The notes under the pieces were generated by a model. That model was not told the origin of the DNA and did not search any database. It worked only from the letters and a program-made list of their open reading frames with translations. This document shows, piece after piece, positions 1-8,495 of a stretch of DNA of 64,000 bases. The DNA lies in NCBI GenBank assembly GCA_023414875.1, contig JAEZMV010000006.1, positions 174,226 to 238,225 of the forward strand, given 5' to 3'. Position 1 is the first letter of the stretch; every line of letters begins with the position of its first letter. The position numbers were made by a program, and so were the translations under genes. This DNA comes from Bacillota bacterium (GTDB lineage Bacteria > Bacillota > Clostridia > Lachnospirales > Lachnospiraceae).

Positions 1-82
1 TGAATAAATAAATAGTTTTTAATTATTTTGTTAATGATTCGATTATTTTATTATTGGTGTTTTCCTTTGTCTTTACTTTACA

Positions 83-111
83 TTGCTTATTTATTTGCAT
101 TGTATTATAAT
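83..111 (+). promoter_or_regulatory. Sigma-A-type promoter of the first gene
   Basis: A TTGCTT -35 box (83-88) and a TATAAT -10 box (106-111) are separated by 17 bp, about 40 bp before the 152 start codon. The remaining first 80 bases are AT-rich and show nothing recognisable. Confidence 0.6.
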
Positions 112-151
112 TGACCGAAAGTATTAGTATTTCTAATAGGAGGAATTTTAC

Positions 152-556
152 ATGGCAAACAAGAACAAAAACACCGCTCAGAAGGTTGTTAAGAGTTATA
201 TCGATCTTCTTTATATGACCTCCTCTGAAGTAAGGGCGAAAGATCTTGCAGAGGTAATACAAAACACACCGGAAATCACTGTGGAATTATGGGATGAAAT
301 GAATGTACTCGAGCTTGAGCTATCCAATCAGAACTCCGTTGATTTTGAACCCGTGGCACCCTCCTTTTCTGATCCCTCCGATGCTGCTTTTATAAAGAAC
401 CGTAATATAAAAACAATCTTCGCTGTTAACCTTTGCGAAGATGATATCAACACCCTGATACCAATATTTGAGAAGCTCATTGATCAATACCTGGGATTTC
501 TATGTACCGACAGTGCGGATTTCAAGCCTATTTATGCAGGATCATCGAAAATCTAA
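152..556 (+). CDS. Conserved hypothetical protein, 134 aa
   Basis: I do not recognise a named family. The ATG is preceded by a strong AGGAGG about 8 bases upstream, and a promoter with TTGCTT and TATAAT boxes lies just before it, so the gene is very probably real. The product is soluble, with no signal peptide or membrane segment. The first 55 residues look helical and basic at the extreme N-terminus. Residues 55-80 are a proline- and serine-rich linker, followed by an acidic C-terminal part. It is followed after about 50 bases by azlC on the same strand and may share its transcript. No function is proposed. Confidence 0.75.
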   Translation: MANKNKNTAQKVVKSYIDLLYMTSSEVRAKDLAEVIQNTPEITVELWDEMNVLELELSNQNSVDFEPVAPSFSDPSDAAFIKNRNIKTIFAVNLCEDDINTLIPIFEKLIDQYLGFLCTDSADFKPIYAGSSKI

Positions 557-607
557 CATCCTCGATTCTAGTAATCTTTGAGGAAGTACTTAAGGAGCTT
601 TTCAAAA

Positions 608-1345
608 ATGAAGCATAGCATTACTAAGCAAGACAATTCTCAACCTTTGAAGATAAAAGCAGCATTATTAGCTGCCTTTCCTTATACCATTCCTGTTTTT
701 ACCAGTTATATCGTTCTTGGAGCCGCCTATGGTATCTTAATGGATAGCAAAGGCTTTTCTATCTTATGGACTTTATTGGCAAGTGTCCTTGTGTATGCCG
801 GTTCCATGCAGTTTATTACAGTCGGCTTGCTTGCAGCAGGCTTTGATCCTCTATACACTTTTCTTATTACCTTGGGAGTGAATGCCAGACATATTTTTTA
901 TGGAATTTCCATGTTAAAACAATATCGAGGAATTGGCAGATTGAAGCCCTATCTTATTTTTACCTTAACAGATGAAACCTTCTCTCTACTCTGCTCTGCC
1001 AAAATACCGGAAGGTGTTGACCGAAAGTGGTTTTATTTTTTTGTTTCTTTTCTGGATCATTTATATTGGATTACCGGTTCTTTGATTGGTGGTATCCTTG
1101 GCAGTATGATAAAATTTGATACAAAAGGTATTGAGTTTGTCTTAACCGCACTTTTTGTGGTTATTCTGCTTAATCAATGGAAATCGACAACAAATCACCT
1201 GCCCGCCATCATAGGAATTGTCAGCGCCGTAATATGCCGGTTAATTTTTGGAGCCTCAATCATATTTATTATTGCAACAATGATTACTATTTTGATTTCA
1301 GTAACATTCCTAAAGGCTCCCATGGAAAGGGGTAAAAAAATATGA
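608..1345 (+). CDS. azlC: AzlC-family branched-chain amino acid exporter, large subunit
   Basis: This is the large membrane subunit of the AzlCD exporter, which in Bacillus subtilis exports branched-chain amino acids and analogues. The roughly 245-residue product is very hydrophobic, with several predicted membrane segments. It carries the family's N-terminal AAFPYTIPVF-type stretch and a GVNARHIFYG motif near residue 100. An in-frame TTG lies at 578, but the ATG at 608 has AAGGAG ten bases upstream and is preferred. Its stop overlaps the azlD start by four bases, as expected for translational coupling. The substrate is inferred from the family only. Confidence 0.9.
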   Translation: MKHSITKQDNSQPLKIKAALLAAFPYTIPVFTSYIVLGAAYGILMDSKGFSILWTLLASVLVYAGSMQFITVGLLAAGFDPLYTFLITLGVNARHIFYGISMLKQYRGIGRLKPYLIFTLTDETFSLLCSAKIPEGVDRKWFYFFVSFLDHLYWITGSLIGGILGSMIKFDTKGIEFVLTALFVVILLNQWKSTTNHLPAIIGIVSAVICRLIFGASIIFIIATMITILISVTFLKAPMERGKKI

Positions 1346-1677
1346 CTTATTCCACGACCCAATTATATATCTTCTTTGGAATAGTAGCTATAGGTACCAT
1401 CCTTACACGCTCGCTTCCCTTTCTTATCTTCCCGGAGAAAAGACCAATTCCTAAATACGTAAAATACCTTGCAGAGGTATTACCTTATACCATCACTGGA
1501 ATGCTGGTTGTCTACTGCCTGAAAGACATCTCCTTTGTACAAGCGCCCTACGCGCTTCCCGAAGCCATCAGTATCATAGTAATTATAATGCTCCATGTAT
1601 GGAAAAAGAACACCCTCCTCAGCATTGGAGGCGGTGTTCTTTTGTATATGCTCTTAGTTCAGTATGTATTTAAATAA
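1342..1677 (+). CDS. azlD: AzlD-family branched-chain amino acid exporter, small subunit
   Basis: This small hydrophobic protein (111 aa, about four membrane segments) is the partner of AzlC. It has the family's N-terminal pattern, with TRSLPFLIF near residue 23 and a conserved PYTITGMLVVY stretch near residue 50. Its ATG overlaps the azlC stop codon. Its 3' end overlaps the 3' end of the convergent HD-GYP gene by eight bases, so there is no room for a terminator between the two genes. Confidence 0.9.
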   Translation: MTYSTTQLYIFFGIVAIGTILTRSLPFLIFPEKRPIPKYVKYLAEVLPYTITGMLVVYCLKDISFVQAPYALPEAISIIVIIMLHVWKKNTLLSIGGGVLLYMLLVQYVFK

Positions 1678-2743
1678 TTGCTTCAATCATAAGCTTATGT
1701 TCCTTTGATAAATCTACAAACCCGCTACCGATACGAACAACGGGTCTTGATAGAGCAAGCTTGTTAATCATAATCACTTCACCCTCACGGCCGTCAGTCA
1801 GACGAACAATATTGTGCAGATAGGATTCTACAATTCGCTCCATAAAGATCATAAGATATCGAGGATCAAATTTTAGGAAACCGTCCCGTTCGAAATTCTC
1901 TACTACATCAAAAGGGCAGATAGCATTACGGTATCTACGATTTGAGGTCATTGCATCATATACGTCCGCAATCGCAATAATCTTGGCAAAATCATCGATT
2001 TGTTCCGCCACGAAACCATTCGGATAACCGCTTCCATCCGCTCTCTCATGATGCATCAGAGATGCGTATTTTATCCGAATATCTATCGGTTGATCTTTAA
2101 GAACCTGATACCCTTTAATTGTATGGGTTTTTATAATCTTAAATTCTTCTTCGTTCAGCTTTCCTACCTTGGTTATAATTTCTTTTGGCACCAGCATTTT
2201 TCCAATATCATGAAGTAAACCGCCAAGTGTTAATACTCTGGTATCTTCAGGCGACATCTTTAACCAACCGGCAAATACATTACAAATGAGGGATACATTT
2301 AGGCTATGTACAAAAGTCATATCATCATAGTCTCGGATTCCGTGCAGCATCTCTAAAATATGAGCACCATTACGTCCTTCCCTTAGGATTTGATCCGTAT
2401 CAGCAAGCAACTTATTTACATCAAACTCCTCAGTCCCATTGATAACATTTTGGAAACTGTCTCCTACATTACTAATCATATCAACATAAGTACGATTAAA
2501 TTTTTTAAATTCCGTAGTATTACGCAGCATCTCAATGTATGATTCTTCTTTAATCGTTTCTTCCAACTTATCATCTTTATAGATTAATAGCCCATAGATG
2601 TTATAGAACCTTAACTTGGTTATCATTCTGTCATCTAAACGCGTGCCTTTTGTTATAATTAATTGATCGTTTGATGTATAAATATCATTGGCAACCGTCA
2701 TCCCGCTCTCAGCTTGATCCATCCTTATTCTAATTGCCTCCAT
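1670..2743 (-). CDS. HD-GYP domain protein, probable cyclic-di-GMP phosphodiesterase
   Basis: The C-terminal half is an HD-GYP domain: LLHDIGK near residue 177, an EEFKIIKTHTIKG stretch, and HHERADGSGYP near residue 231. HD-GYP proteins hydrolyse cyclic di-GMP using a bimetal centre. The first 120 residues form an N-terminal domain with no membrane segment, of the kind common in clostridial HD-GYP proteins. The whole protein is a paralogue of the 25286-26368 gene, with the same architecture and length. The ATG is preceded by GGGGGTGAA. The gene converges on azlD with an eight-base overlap. The activity is inferred from the intact motifs. Confidence 0.88.
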   Translation of the reverse strand: MEAIRIRMDQAESGMTVANDIYTSNDQLIITKGTRLDDRMITKLRFYNIYGLLIYKDDKLEETIKEESYIEMLRNTTEFKKFNRTYVDMISNVGDSFQNVINGTEEFDVNKLLADTDQILREGRNGAHILEMLHGIRDYDDMTFVHSLNVSLICNVFAGWLKMSPEDTRVLTLGGLLHDIGKMLVPKEIITKVGKLNEEEFKIIKTHTIKGYQVLKDQPIDIRIKYASLMHHERADGSGYPNGFVAEQIDDFAKIIAIADVYDAMTSNRRYRNAICPFDVVENFERDGFLKFDPRYLMIFMERIVESYLHNIVRLTDGREGEVIMINKLALSRPVVRIGSGFVDLSKEHKLMIEAII

Positions 2744-2807
2744 AAGAAATTCACCCCCACTTTCCTTGGTACCTACTATTTGAGTATACCTTTTTGCTCA
2801 CATAAAT

Positions 2808-3392
2808 TCAAGTACATTTGTCAAAATATAGCAGAACAGCTCTGCAGGGTGCACCATCACAGCCTTCCAGCTTAAGGGGTGCGGCAAAAAGAAAGTATTC
2901 TCCATCAGGAACCTCCTTCAGTACTAAACCTTCTAAAAGGACTACATCTTTACCCAACAGCTCTAAATGGACAGGCATGGGGGAATCTATCGGACCTACG
3001 CTCTGCCCCTCTACACCAACCAGGCAGATCTCGTAGCGGTTAAACAACCTTGCTATTTCCAGTGTTACAACATCGTTTCCCTTGATAAGTATCCTTTTAG
3101 GGCTAACTTCCAGGAATTTTTCCAGTTCTTCCTCGGTTCTGTAGGATGACAACTCTATTACCGAGCATGGTCCTATACAACGGGATAGCTCTAATTGCTC
3201 TATTGTCCTTCCGTTATCATAAAAATGATAGGGCGCATCCACGTGGGTTGCATTATGTGCGCATAAGGATAAACTTGTTAAGTTACAGGGAGCTCCCTCA
3301 CTGATATTCATAATTCTTTGAAAGGTAGGAGCAGGATCTCCCGGATATACCTTTCCACCAAAAAGCTCTTGGGTAATATCATAGATTTTCAT
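2808..3392 (-). CDS. Cyclase-family protein (kynurenine formamidase-like metal hydrolase)
   Basis: The product carries the metal-binding signature of the putative cyclase family, HNATHVDAPYH (family form HxGTHxDxPxH), near residue 46. It has an opening DITQELFGG stretch and a PGDPAP segment typical of these enzymes. Members include arylformamidases and amide or lactone hydrolases; the substrate cannot be told here. An upstream start at 3416 is possible, but the ATG at 3392 follows GGTGAG and gives the usual family N-terminus. It lies nine bases after the exonuclease III gene, in the same direction, so the two are likely co-transcribed. Confidence 0.8.
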   Translation of the reverse strand: MKIYDITQELFGGKVYPGDPAPTFQRIMNISEGAPCNLTSLSLCAHNATHVDAPYHFYDNGRTIEQLELSRCIGPCSVIELSSYRTEEELEKFLEVSPKRILIKGNDVVTLEIARLFNRYEICLVGVEGQSVGPIDSPMPVHLELLGKDVVLLEGLVLKEVPDGEYFLFAAPLKLEGCDGAPCRAVLLYFDKCT

Positions 3393-3425
3393 ACTGCTCA
3401 CCTTGCCTTTCAACAAACCTTTGAA

Positions 3426-4181
3426 TTAATCCTCTAACGTCAATTCTACGGGACAATGATCGCTTCCCATGATATCCTTATGAATAAAGCAATCTTCTAT
3501 CCGGTCTTTTAACCTTTCTGAGGTCAGAAAGTAATCAATACGCCAACCAACGTTCTTTTCTCGTGCTTTAAACATATAGGACCACCAGGTATATGCATCC
3601 GTTACCTCCGGGTACTTATATCGGAAGGTATCTATAAATCCGCTTCCTAACAACGTCGTCATTTTATCCCGCTCTTCCTGTGTAAATCCGGCACTTTTTG
3701 TATTCGTTTTTGGATTCTTGAGATCAATTTCCTGATGAGCTACGTTCAAATCTCCACATATGATTACCGGTTTCTTCTGATCAAGGTTCAATACATATGT
3801 CCTAAAATCATCCTCCCATTGCATACGATAATCAAGTCTTTCCAATTCCTTCTTTGAATTAGGAGTATAAACCGTTACCAGATAAAACTTATCGTATTCA
3901 ACGGTTATCACCCTTCCCTCATCATTATGCTTATCCATACATAGATCAAAGCAGACGCTGATCGGTTCTTTTTTGCAAAATACCGCTGTTCCTGAATAGC
4001 CTTTTTTTATTGCAGAATTAAAATACTGATGATAACCCTCAAAGGAAATCTCCACCTGTTCCGGCTGTAATTTCGTTTCCTGTAGGCAGAAGATATCAGC
4101 ATCCACACTTTTAAAAAACTCCGCAAAGCCCTTATTTAAGCAAGCTCTTAACCCATTCACATTCCAAGATATCAGTTTCAT
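3426..4181 (-). CDS. xth: Exodeoxyribonuclease III (ExoA/Xth, AP endonuclease)
   Basis: A 251-residue member of the endonuclease/exonuclease/phosphatase fold that cuts DNA at abasic sites in base-excision repair. All family motifs are visible in order: WNVNGLRA at residue 6, LQETKLQ near 34, VYTPNS near 104, CGDLNVAH near 142 and GSDHCPVEL near the C-terminus, which holds the catalytic Asp-His pair. The length is normal and the start begins MKLISWNVNG, as in other members. It is the first gene of a two-gene unit with the cyclase-family protein. Confidence 0.95.
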   Translation of the reverse strand: MKLISWNVNGLRACLNKGFAEFFKSVDADIFCLQETKLQPEQVEISFEGYHQYFNSAIKKGYSGTAVFCKKEPISVCFDLCMDKHNDEGRVITVEYDKFYLVTVYTPNSKKELERLDYRMQWEDDFRTYVLNLDQKKPVIICGDLNVAHQEIDLKNPKTNTKSAGFTQEERDKMTTLLGSGFIDTFRYKYPEVTDAYTWWSYMFKAREKNVGWRIDYFLTSERLKDRIEDCFIHKDIMGSDHCPVELTLED

Positions 4182-4228
4182 TTAACTCACCTATTCCTTT
4201 CCTAGATAAATGCACTACATCGTTTTAA

Positions 4229-4408
4229 CTAGGGCTTTCGCACCTGTTTTATATTCTTTTCCACCTGTTTTCTGGGTATCATTACCTGGTGCCCGCAGCC
4301 TAAGCATTTGAGGCGGAAATCCATTCCAACCCTGAGAATCTCCCATTCACTGCTGCCACAGGGATGTTGTTTTTTTAGTTTAACGATTTCACCTACATTT
4401 AAATCCAT
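4229..4408 (-). CDS. DUF951-family small protein, 59 aa
   Basis: Reading the minus strand from ATG at 4408 gives a 59-residue protein that opens MDLNVGEIVKLKKQHPCGS and contains SEWEILRVGMDF, LKCLGCGHQVMIPR and a lysine-rich tail. This matches the DUF951 family, a small basic protein widespread in Firmicutes, often described as possibly nucleic-acid binding. Three cysteines, one of them in the HPCG motif, could bind zinc. A GGAGG lies eight to nine bases upstream of the ATG. It is short and easily missed. Confidence 0.88.
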   Translation of the reverse strand: MDLNVGEIVKLKKQHPCGSSEWEILRVGMDFRLKCLGCGHQVMIPRKQVEKNIKQVRKP

Positions 4409-4676
4409 CCCTTTACCCTCCTTTAGAGTAAATATATTAAACCAGATATATCAAGCAGTTTCTGACCTTTTTAATCATGTAAATTATAACATAAATTATT
4501 CGCTAAGAAAAATATAATTTTATATTGCATTTTATAACAACGTGTTGTAGTATATAAATATATCTTACATAGTTTTCATTACTACATCACGCAATATTGT
4601 TTCTAGCAGATGTATAATGTATAAACGGATTGTAAATACTAATTTTACCCAGACAATTTAAAAGGAGTTGATTATT

Positions 4677-5345
4677 ATGACATTAAAAAACGTAAAAGCA
4701 AAAGATCCCGGAAGTGCAATTACACATCTTATCGGAACCTTAATGGCTGTATTTGCAGCGACTCCACTATTGATTAAAGCGGCAAGCCAACCCAGTAGTA
4801 TTCATACTATTTCCCTTGGTGTATTTATTCTCAGTATGATTTTATTATATGTTGCGAGTACTGTCTATCATACCTTTGGCAGAACAATTAAAATACACCA
4901 GCGATTGAAAAAATTTGATCATATGGCAATCTATGTACTCATCGCAGGCACTTATACCCCGATCTGTGTTATCGCTCTTGGGGGAAGCACCGGTATTGGT
5001 TTGCTGGTGCTGATATGGAGTCTCGCAATCATAGGTATCATCGTAACCGGCTTCTGGGTACACTGTCCGAAATGGTTCTCCTCAGTTGTATATATTGCGA
5101 TGGGTTGGACCTGTGTGCTTGCCTTTACTCAGCTGATTAATTCCCTGCCCGGAGCTGGTTTTGCATGGTTGCTTGCAGGAGGAATCATTTATACGGTGGG
5201 TGGAGTTATCTATGCCTTAAAGCTACCAATCTTTAATAATAAACACAAATATTTTGGTTCTCATGAGATTTTTCATCTGTTTTGCATGGGCGGCAGCTTC
5301 TGTCACTTCATGCTGATGTATCAATATATCGCGGTCATGCCGTAA
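4677..5345 (+). CDS. Hemolysin III / PAQR-family membrane protein
   Basis: A 222-residue integral membrane protein of the HlyIII (PAQR) family with about seven hydrophobic segments. The conserved polar residues are present: STVYHTFG near residue 60, FDHMAIYVLIAGTYTP near residue 80, and the C-terminal HEIFHLFCMGGSFCHF with its histidines. These residues form the putative metal-dependent hydrolase site of the superfamily. The ATG at 4677 has AAGGAG nine bases upstream and is preferred over the TTG at 4668. Haemolytic activity should not be assumed. It is followed by a hairpin at 5364-5393. Confidence 0.9.
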   Translation: MTLKNVKAKDPGSAITHLIGTLMAVFAATPLLIKAASQPSSIHTISLGVFILSMILLYVASTVYHTFGRTIKIHQRLKKFDHMAIYVLIAGTYTPICVIALGGSTGIGLLVLIWSLAIIGIIVTGFWVHCPKWFSSVVYIAMGWTCVLAFTQLINSLPGAGFAWLLAGGIIYTVGGVIYALKLPIFNNKHKYFGSHEIFHLFCMGGSFCHFMLMYQYIAVMP

Positions 5346-5363
5346 CCCTATTAGAAATAACAA

Positions 5364-5393
5364 AACCGCCCCTTTCTTTATAAAGGGGCGGTT
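5364..5393. terminator. GC-rich hairpin after the HlyIII gene
   Basis: A perfect 12-bp stem (AACCGCCCCTTT with its complement) encloses a short loop, just after the stop codon at 5345. No long T-run follows on either strand, so its efficiency is uncertain. Confidence 0.65.
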
Positions 5394-5658
5394 CGTCATA
5401 TCTATGTTAAGCAGCCGAATAATTCTGGTAAGGTATCAAGGCAGTAATCTGTTCACACTCTTCATGAGGTAAAATGGGTTCGGTTGCGAATGCTCAAAGA
5501 TATGTATCCTATCCCGACATTACTGTCTTGCTACCATTTTATTGATTACTACATTATACTCTCCAATTGTTTAATTGTTACAGAAATCCTTCGGGTGATT
5601 TTTACAATCACCCTTTCCATTTTACTTCAAGTAAGATTTCTTCGACTGCTTATCTTAA
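5394..5658. other. Intergenic region between the HlyIII and pgi 3' ends
   Basis: No supported gene. A 7-bp GGGTGAT/ATCACCC hairpin at 5593-5613 could end the pgi transcript on the minus strand, but it lacks a T-run. A short minus-strand open stretch near 5405-5480 has no start codon or ribosome binding site and may be a decayed fragment. Confidence 0.4.
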
Positions 5659-7008
5659 CTATAATCTTTTTAATAGCTCCTCACGCTGAACCTCAAAACC
5701 TGGCTTGCCAAGAAGTGCAAACATATTCTTTTTATAGCTTTCAACCCCTGGCTGATCAAACGGATTCACACCTAGGAGGTATCCGCTTACTCCACAAGCA
5801 AACTCAAAGAAATAGAATAACTCTCCAAGATAGAATTCGTTCTGCTCCGGCAAAGAAACCTGAAGATTTGGAACATTTCCATCGGTATGCGCAAGCAACG
5901 TACCCTTCATTGCGCTCTTATTAACAAAGTCCACGCTCTTTCCTGCCAGGTAGTTGAGACCATCTAAATCAACTTCTTCCTCTTCCAGAAGAATCTCAGT
6001 TGCAGATTTCTCAATACCGATTACAGTTTCAAACATCGTTCTCTGTCCGTCCTGAATGAATTGACCCATGGAATGTAAGTCTGTTGTAAAATCAACGCTG
6101 GCAGGATAGATACCCTTTTGATCCTTGCCCTCACTTTCACCAAAGAGCTGTTTCCACCATTCCGATACAAAATGCAGGGAGGGCTCATAATTTACAAGGA
6201 TTTCAATGCTTTTCCCTTTACGTAGTAAAATATTACGCACTGCTGCATATTTTAATGCATCATTTTCTTCATAACTACTATTTAAGCAATAAGCTCTCAT
6301 GCTGGCTGCGCCTTCCATAAGCTTAGTGATGTCAGCACCACTAACAGCGATCGGCAAAAGTCCAACTGCTGTAAGTACAGAATAACGTCCACCTACATCA
6401 TCCGGAACCACAAAGCTTTCATAGCCTTCCTCTGTCGCAAGATTCTTAAGGGCACCCTTCGACTTATCTGTGGTTGCATAAATTCTCTTTGCTGCTTCTT
6501 TCTTTCCATATTTCTCGTTTAAAAGCTTCTTAAATACACGGAAAGCAATTGCAGGCTCCGTTGTTGTACCGGATTTACTGATAATATTGATGGAAAAATC
6601 TCGATCCCCGATCACCTCAATCAGATGATTCATATAATTACTGCTAATGTTATTACCACAGAAATAAATCTCCGGGGTTTTTCTTATTTCTTTTGATACC
6701 GAGTTATAAAAGCTATGTCTTAAAAACTCAATGGCAGCTCTTGCCCCCAAATAGGAACCGCCGATACCGATTACGAGCAGCACCTCAGAATCCTTCTGAA
6801 TTTTAGCTGCAGCTTTCTGTATACGGGAAAATTCCTCCTTGTCATAATCAACGGGAAGATCAATCCATCCCAAAAAGTCATTTCCTGCTCCTGATCTGTT
6901 CACCAGCTGATTTTTAGCGGCCTCTGTGGAAGTCTTTATCATATCTAGCTCCGTATCGGAGATAAACTTTTTCGCAACAGAAAAATCGAATGATACTTTA
7001 TTTGCCAT
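5659..7008 (-). CDS. pgi: Glucose-6-phosphate isomerase
   Basis: Interconverts glucose 6-phosphate and fructose 6-phosphate in glycolysis. The 449-residue length is typical of the short Gram-positive form. Recognisable blocks are [16 protein letters not shown] near residue 82, the phosphate-binding [14 protein letters not shown] near 144, [14 protein letters not shown] near 206, and [13 protein letters not shown] near 317. The start follows GGAAG, and a promoter (TTGAAT, 17 bp, TAGAAT) lies at 7038-7066. It is apparently a single-gene transcript between unrelated neighbours. Confidence 0.97.
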   Translation of the reverse strand: MANKVSFDFSVAKKFISDTELDMIKTSTEAAKNQLVNRSGAGNDFLGWIDLPVDYDKEEFSRIQKAAAKIQKDSEVLLVIGIGGSYLGARAAIEFLRHSFYNSVSKEIRKTPEIYFCGNNISSNYMNHLIEVIGDRDFSINIISKSGTTTEPAIAFRVFKKLLNEKYGKKEAAKRIYATTDKSKGALKNLATEEGYESFVVPDDVGGRYSVLTAVGLLPIAVSGADITKLMEGAASMRAYCLNSSYEENDALKYAAVRNILLRKGKSIEILVNYEPSLHFVSEWWKQLFGESEGKDQKGIYPASVDFTTDLHSMGQFIQDGQRTMFETVIGIEKSATEILLEEEEVDLDGLNYLAGKSVDFVNKSAMKGTLLAHTDGNVPNLQVSLPEQNEFYLGELFYFFEFACGVSGYLLGVNPFDQPGVESYKKNMFALLGKPGFEVQREELLKRL

Positions 7009-7037
7009 GTTATTACTTCCTTTCTATTTTTTCTTAT

Positions 7038-7066
7038 ATTCTAACAAAGACAAATATAATATTCAA
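7038..7066 (-). promoter_or_regulatory. Promoter of pgi
   Basis: On the minus strand TTGAAT (7066-7061) and TAGAAT (7043-7038) are separated by 17 bp, about 30 bases before the pgi start codon. Confidence 0.6.
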
Positions 7067-7107
7067 TAATTTTCTGAACTTATCAATTTAAGTGAAATTT
7101 TAGAAGA

Positions 7108-8286
7108 TTACGCGAAAAATTCTTTTAGTACATCTTCTATTAATTTTTCCTCCTGAGGAGTCATTGCTTGAATTTTCCCAACACCTGCTACCGCCTTATT
7201 CTGCTTCTCCTTATTCGCAGTCTCCTTTACGACCTGATCTTTTTCCGCTTTTATTAATACTGCTTGTTCTCTATCCGCTGCTATTTCTTCCAAGCTTTTC
7301 ATAAAGGAGCTTACACTGTTTTTTTCCTCGGTAGGCTTTAGTTCCTCCTCAATGCTATGTAAAACGTTATTCTTCTCCTCTGCTTTATGCTGTTTCTTTT
7401 CATTGGCCTGCTGTTTTTCCTCCGCCTTCTTTTTCATCTGTTCCCGCCTTAGCTCTAAGGCTTGCTTCTCTTCTTCTAATTTCATCCGATCTTCTTCTCT
7501 GCGTCTGGCTGCAAGCTGTCTTCTTTCCTCTATCTTTTTTCTTTCTTCTTCTTTCCTTGCCTCTTCAAGCTTACGCTGCTCCTCTTCTCTCTTAGCGGCC
7601 TGAAGCTTTCTTTCTTCTTCCTTCATATGCCTTACTTCTCTTCTGCGTTTTAGTTCATCTTTAGGTTCTGCCTTTTTCATTTCGGCAGCAGCACTAATTT
7701 GCTTATTTGCTTCCGAAGCCTGTAAAAAATCACGACGGTATTGTTCAAATACCTCCGGCTGATATACTTCCTGCTCTAACCTAACCTTACAGAAGTTCTC
7801 CAAATAATCCAATAGATTTAAGCGCAGCATTCTTCTTTTACCTGTCAGATTGATGCTTTTATCCACAAGAATTAATACCGCACTTGACAACATTCCCACA
7901 GCTCCCATGAATAATATCTGATCTTGTCCACAGTTCTCTGCAACTCCAAAGATAGCGCAAACAGGTACGATCAGAAGATTAAGAAACAGAACTTGTCCAC
8001 CAAGATTGTCCCATGTGGATAATAATACTCCACAAAATCGATATCTTAATACATTCTTATCCACAAATGTATCCACATTATTCACACCTATTTTCAGCTT
8101 AAAACAGGTTTCAAATTTCAATTTTATATGCTTTAGCATTTTATTTTTAGTTTCACCCAGATTATCCGACTCTTTCACTAAATGCTTATATACTGCATTC
8201 ACCATTAAGCGGATAATTAATCCAATACCGCACAATACTGCGAAGGTATATATTACTACATTTTTGTCAAATAAATATTGAACCAT
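7108..8286 (-). CDS. Membrane protein with long charged coiled-coil, unknown function
   Basis: I do not recognise a family. Residues 10-30, 95-115 and 125-145 are hydrophobic and likely cross the membrane. Residues 200-310 are an almost uninterrupted run of Glu, Lys, Arg and Gln with heptad-like KREEEQRKLEEARKEEERKK patterns, predicted as a long coiled coil. The C-terminal 30 residues resume normal composition. The layout suggests a membrane-anchored scaffold protein. A large hairpin (8292-8357) ends immediately at the start codon and covers the ribosome binding site GAGAGG, so translation may be controlled or the hairpin may end the upstream PEGA transcript. Confidence 0.75.
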   Translation of the reverse strand: MVQYLFDKNVVIYTFAVLCGIGLIIRLMVNAVYKHLVKESDNLGETKNKMLKHIKLKFETCFKLKIGVNNVDTFVDKNVLRYRFCGVLLSTWDNLGGQVLFLNLLIVPVCAIFGVAENCGQDQILFMGAVGMLSSAVLILVDKSINLTGKRRMLRLNLLDYLENFCKVRLEQEVYQPEVFEQYRRDFLQASEANKQISAAAEMKKAEPKDELKRRREVRHMKEEERKLQAAKREEEQRKLEEARKEEERKKIEERRQLAARRREEDRMKLEEEKQALELRREQMKKKAEEKQQANEKKQHKAEEKNNVLHSIEEELKPTEEKNSVSSFMKSLEEIAADREQAVLIKAEKDQVVKETANKEKQNKAVAGVGKIQAMTPQEEKLIEDVLKEFFA

Positions 8287-8357
8287 AAAAAGCCCCTCTC
8301 TTTTCCATAAATTTACATTTATTATAGCTTACGAAAGCTACTTTGAAAAGAGAGAGG
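8287..8357 (-). terminator. Hairpin with T-run that overlaps the next gene's ribosome binding site
   Basis: On the minus strand the arms are 8345-8357 and 8295-8305 (about ten perfect pairs, CTCTCTTTTC with its complement), with a six-pair inner hairpin (TAGCTT/AAGCTA). Five T's follow the second arm and end at the start codon at 8286. It probably terminates the PEGA-gene transcript, and its 3' arm contains the GAGAGG of the downstream gene. Confidence 0.65.
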
Positions 8358-8495
8358 TTTAAGAATCGGTAGACACATTTCTAGCGGATGCTCCAAAAAA
8401 ATATTCAATTGTAGGAATTCATAATTAGATTGACACCATCCGATAAAATACCTCGGCTTGGATCTGTGTTCATGTAAAGGTAATTTGGAATTGTT

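Noticed and set aside
5405..5480. Short minus-strand open stretch before the HlyIII terminator
   Set aside because: No start codon in frame after an upstream stop, and no ribosome binding site. Could be a decayed gene end, but support is too weak.
5484..5924. Plus-strand frame antisense to pgi
   Set aside because: It mostly runs opposite to the clear pgi gene and has no supporting start signal or recognisable product.
7352..7603. Serine/phenylalanine/cysteine-rich plus-strand frame
   Set aside because: It is the reverse reading of the Glu/Lys coiled-coil region of the 7108-8286 gene, which naturally yields long open frames.
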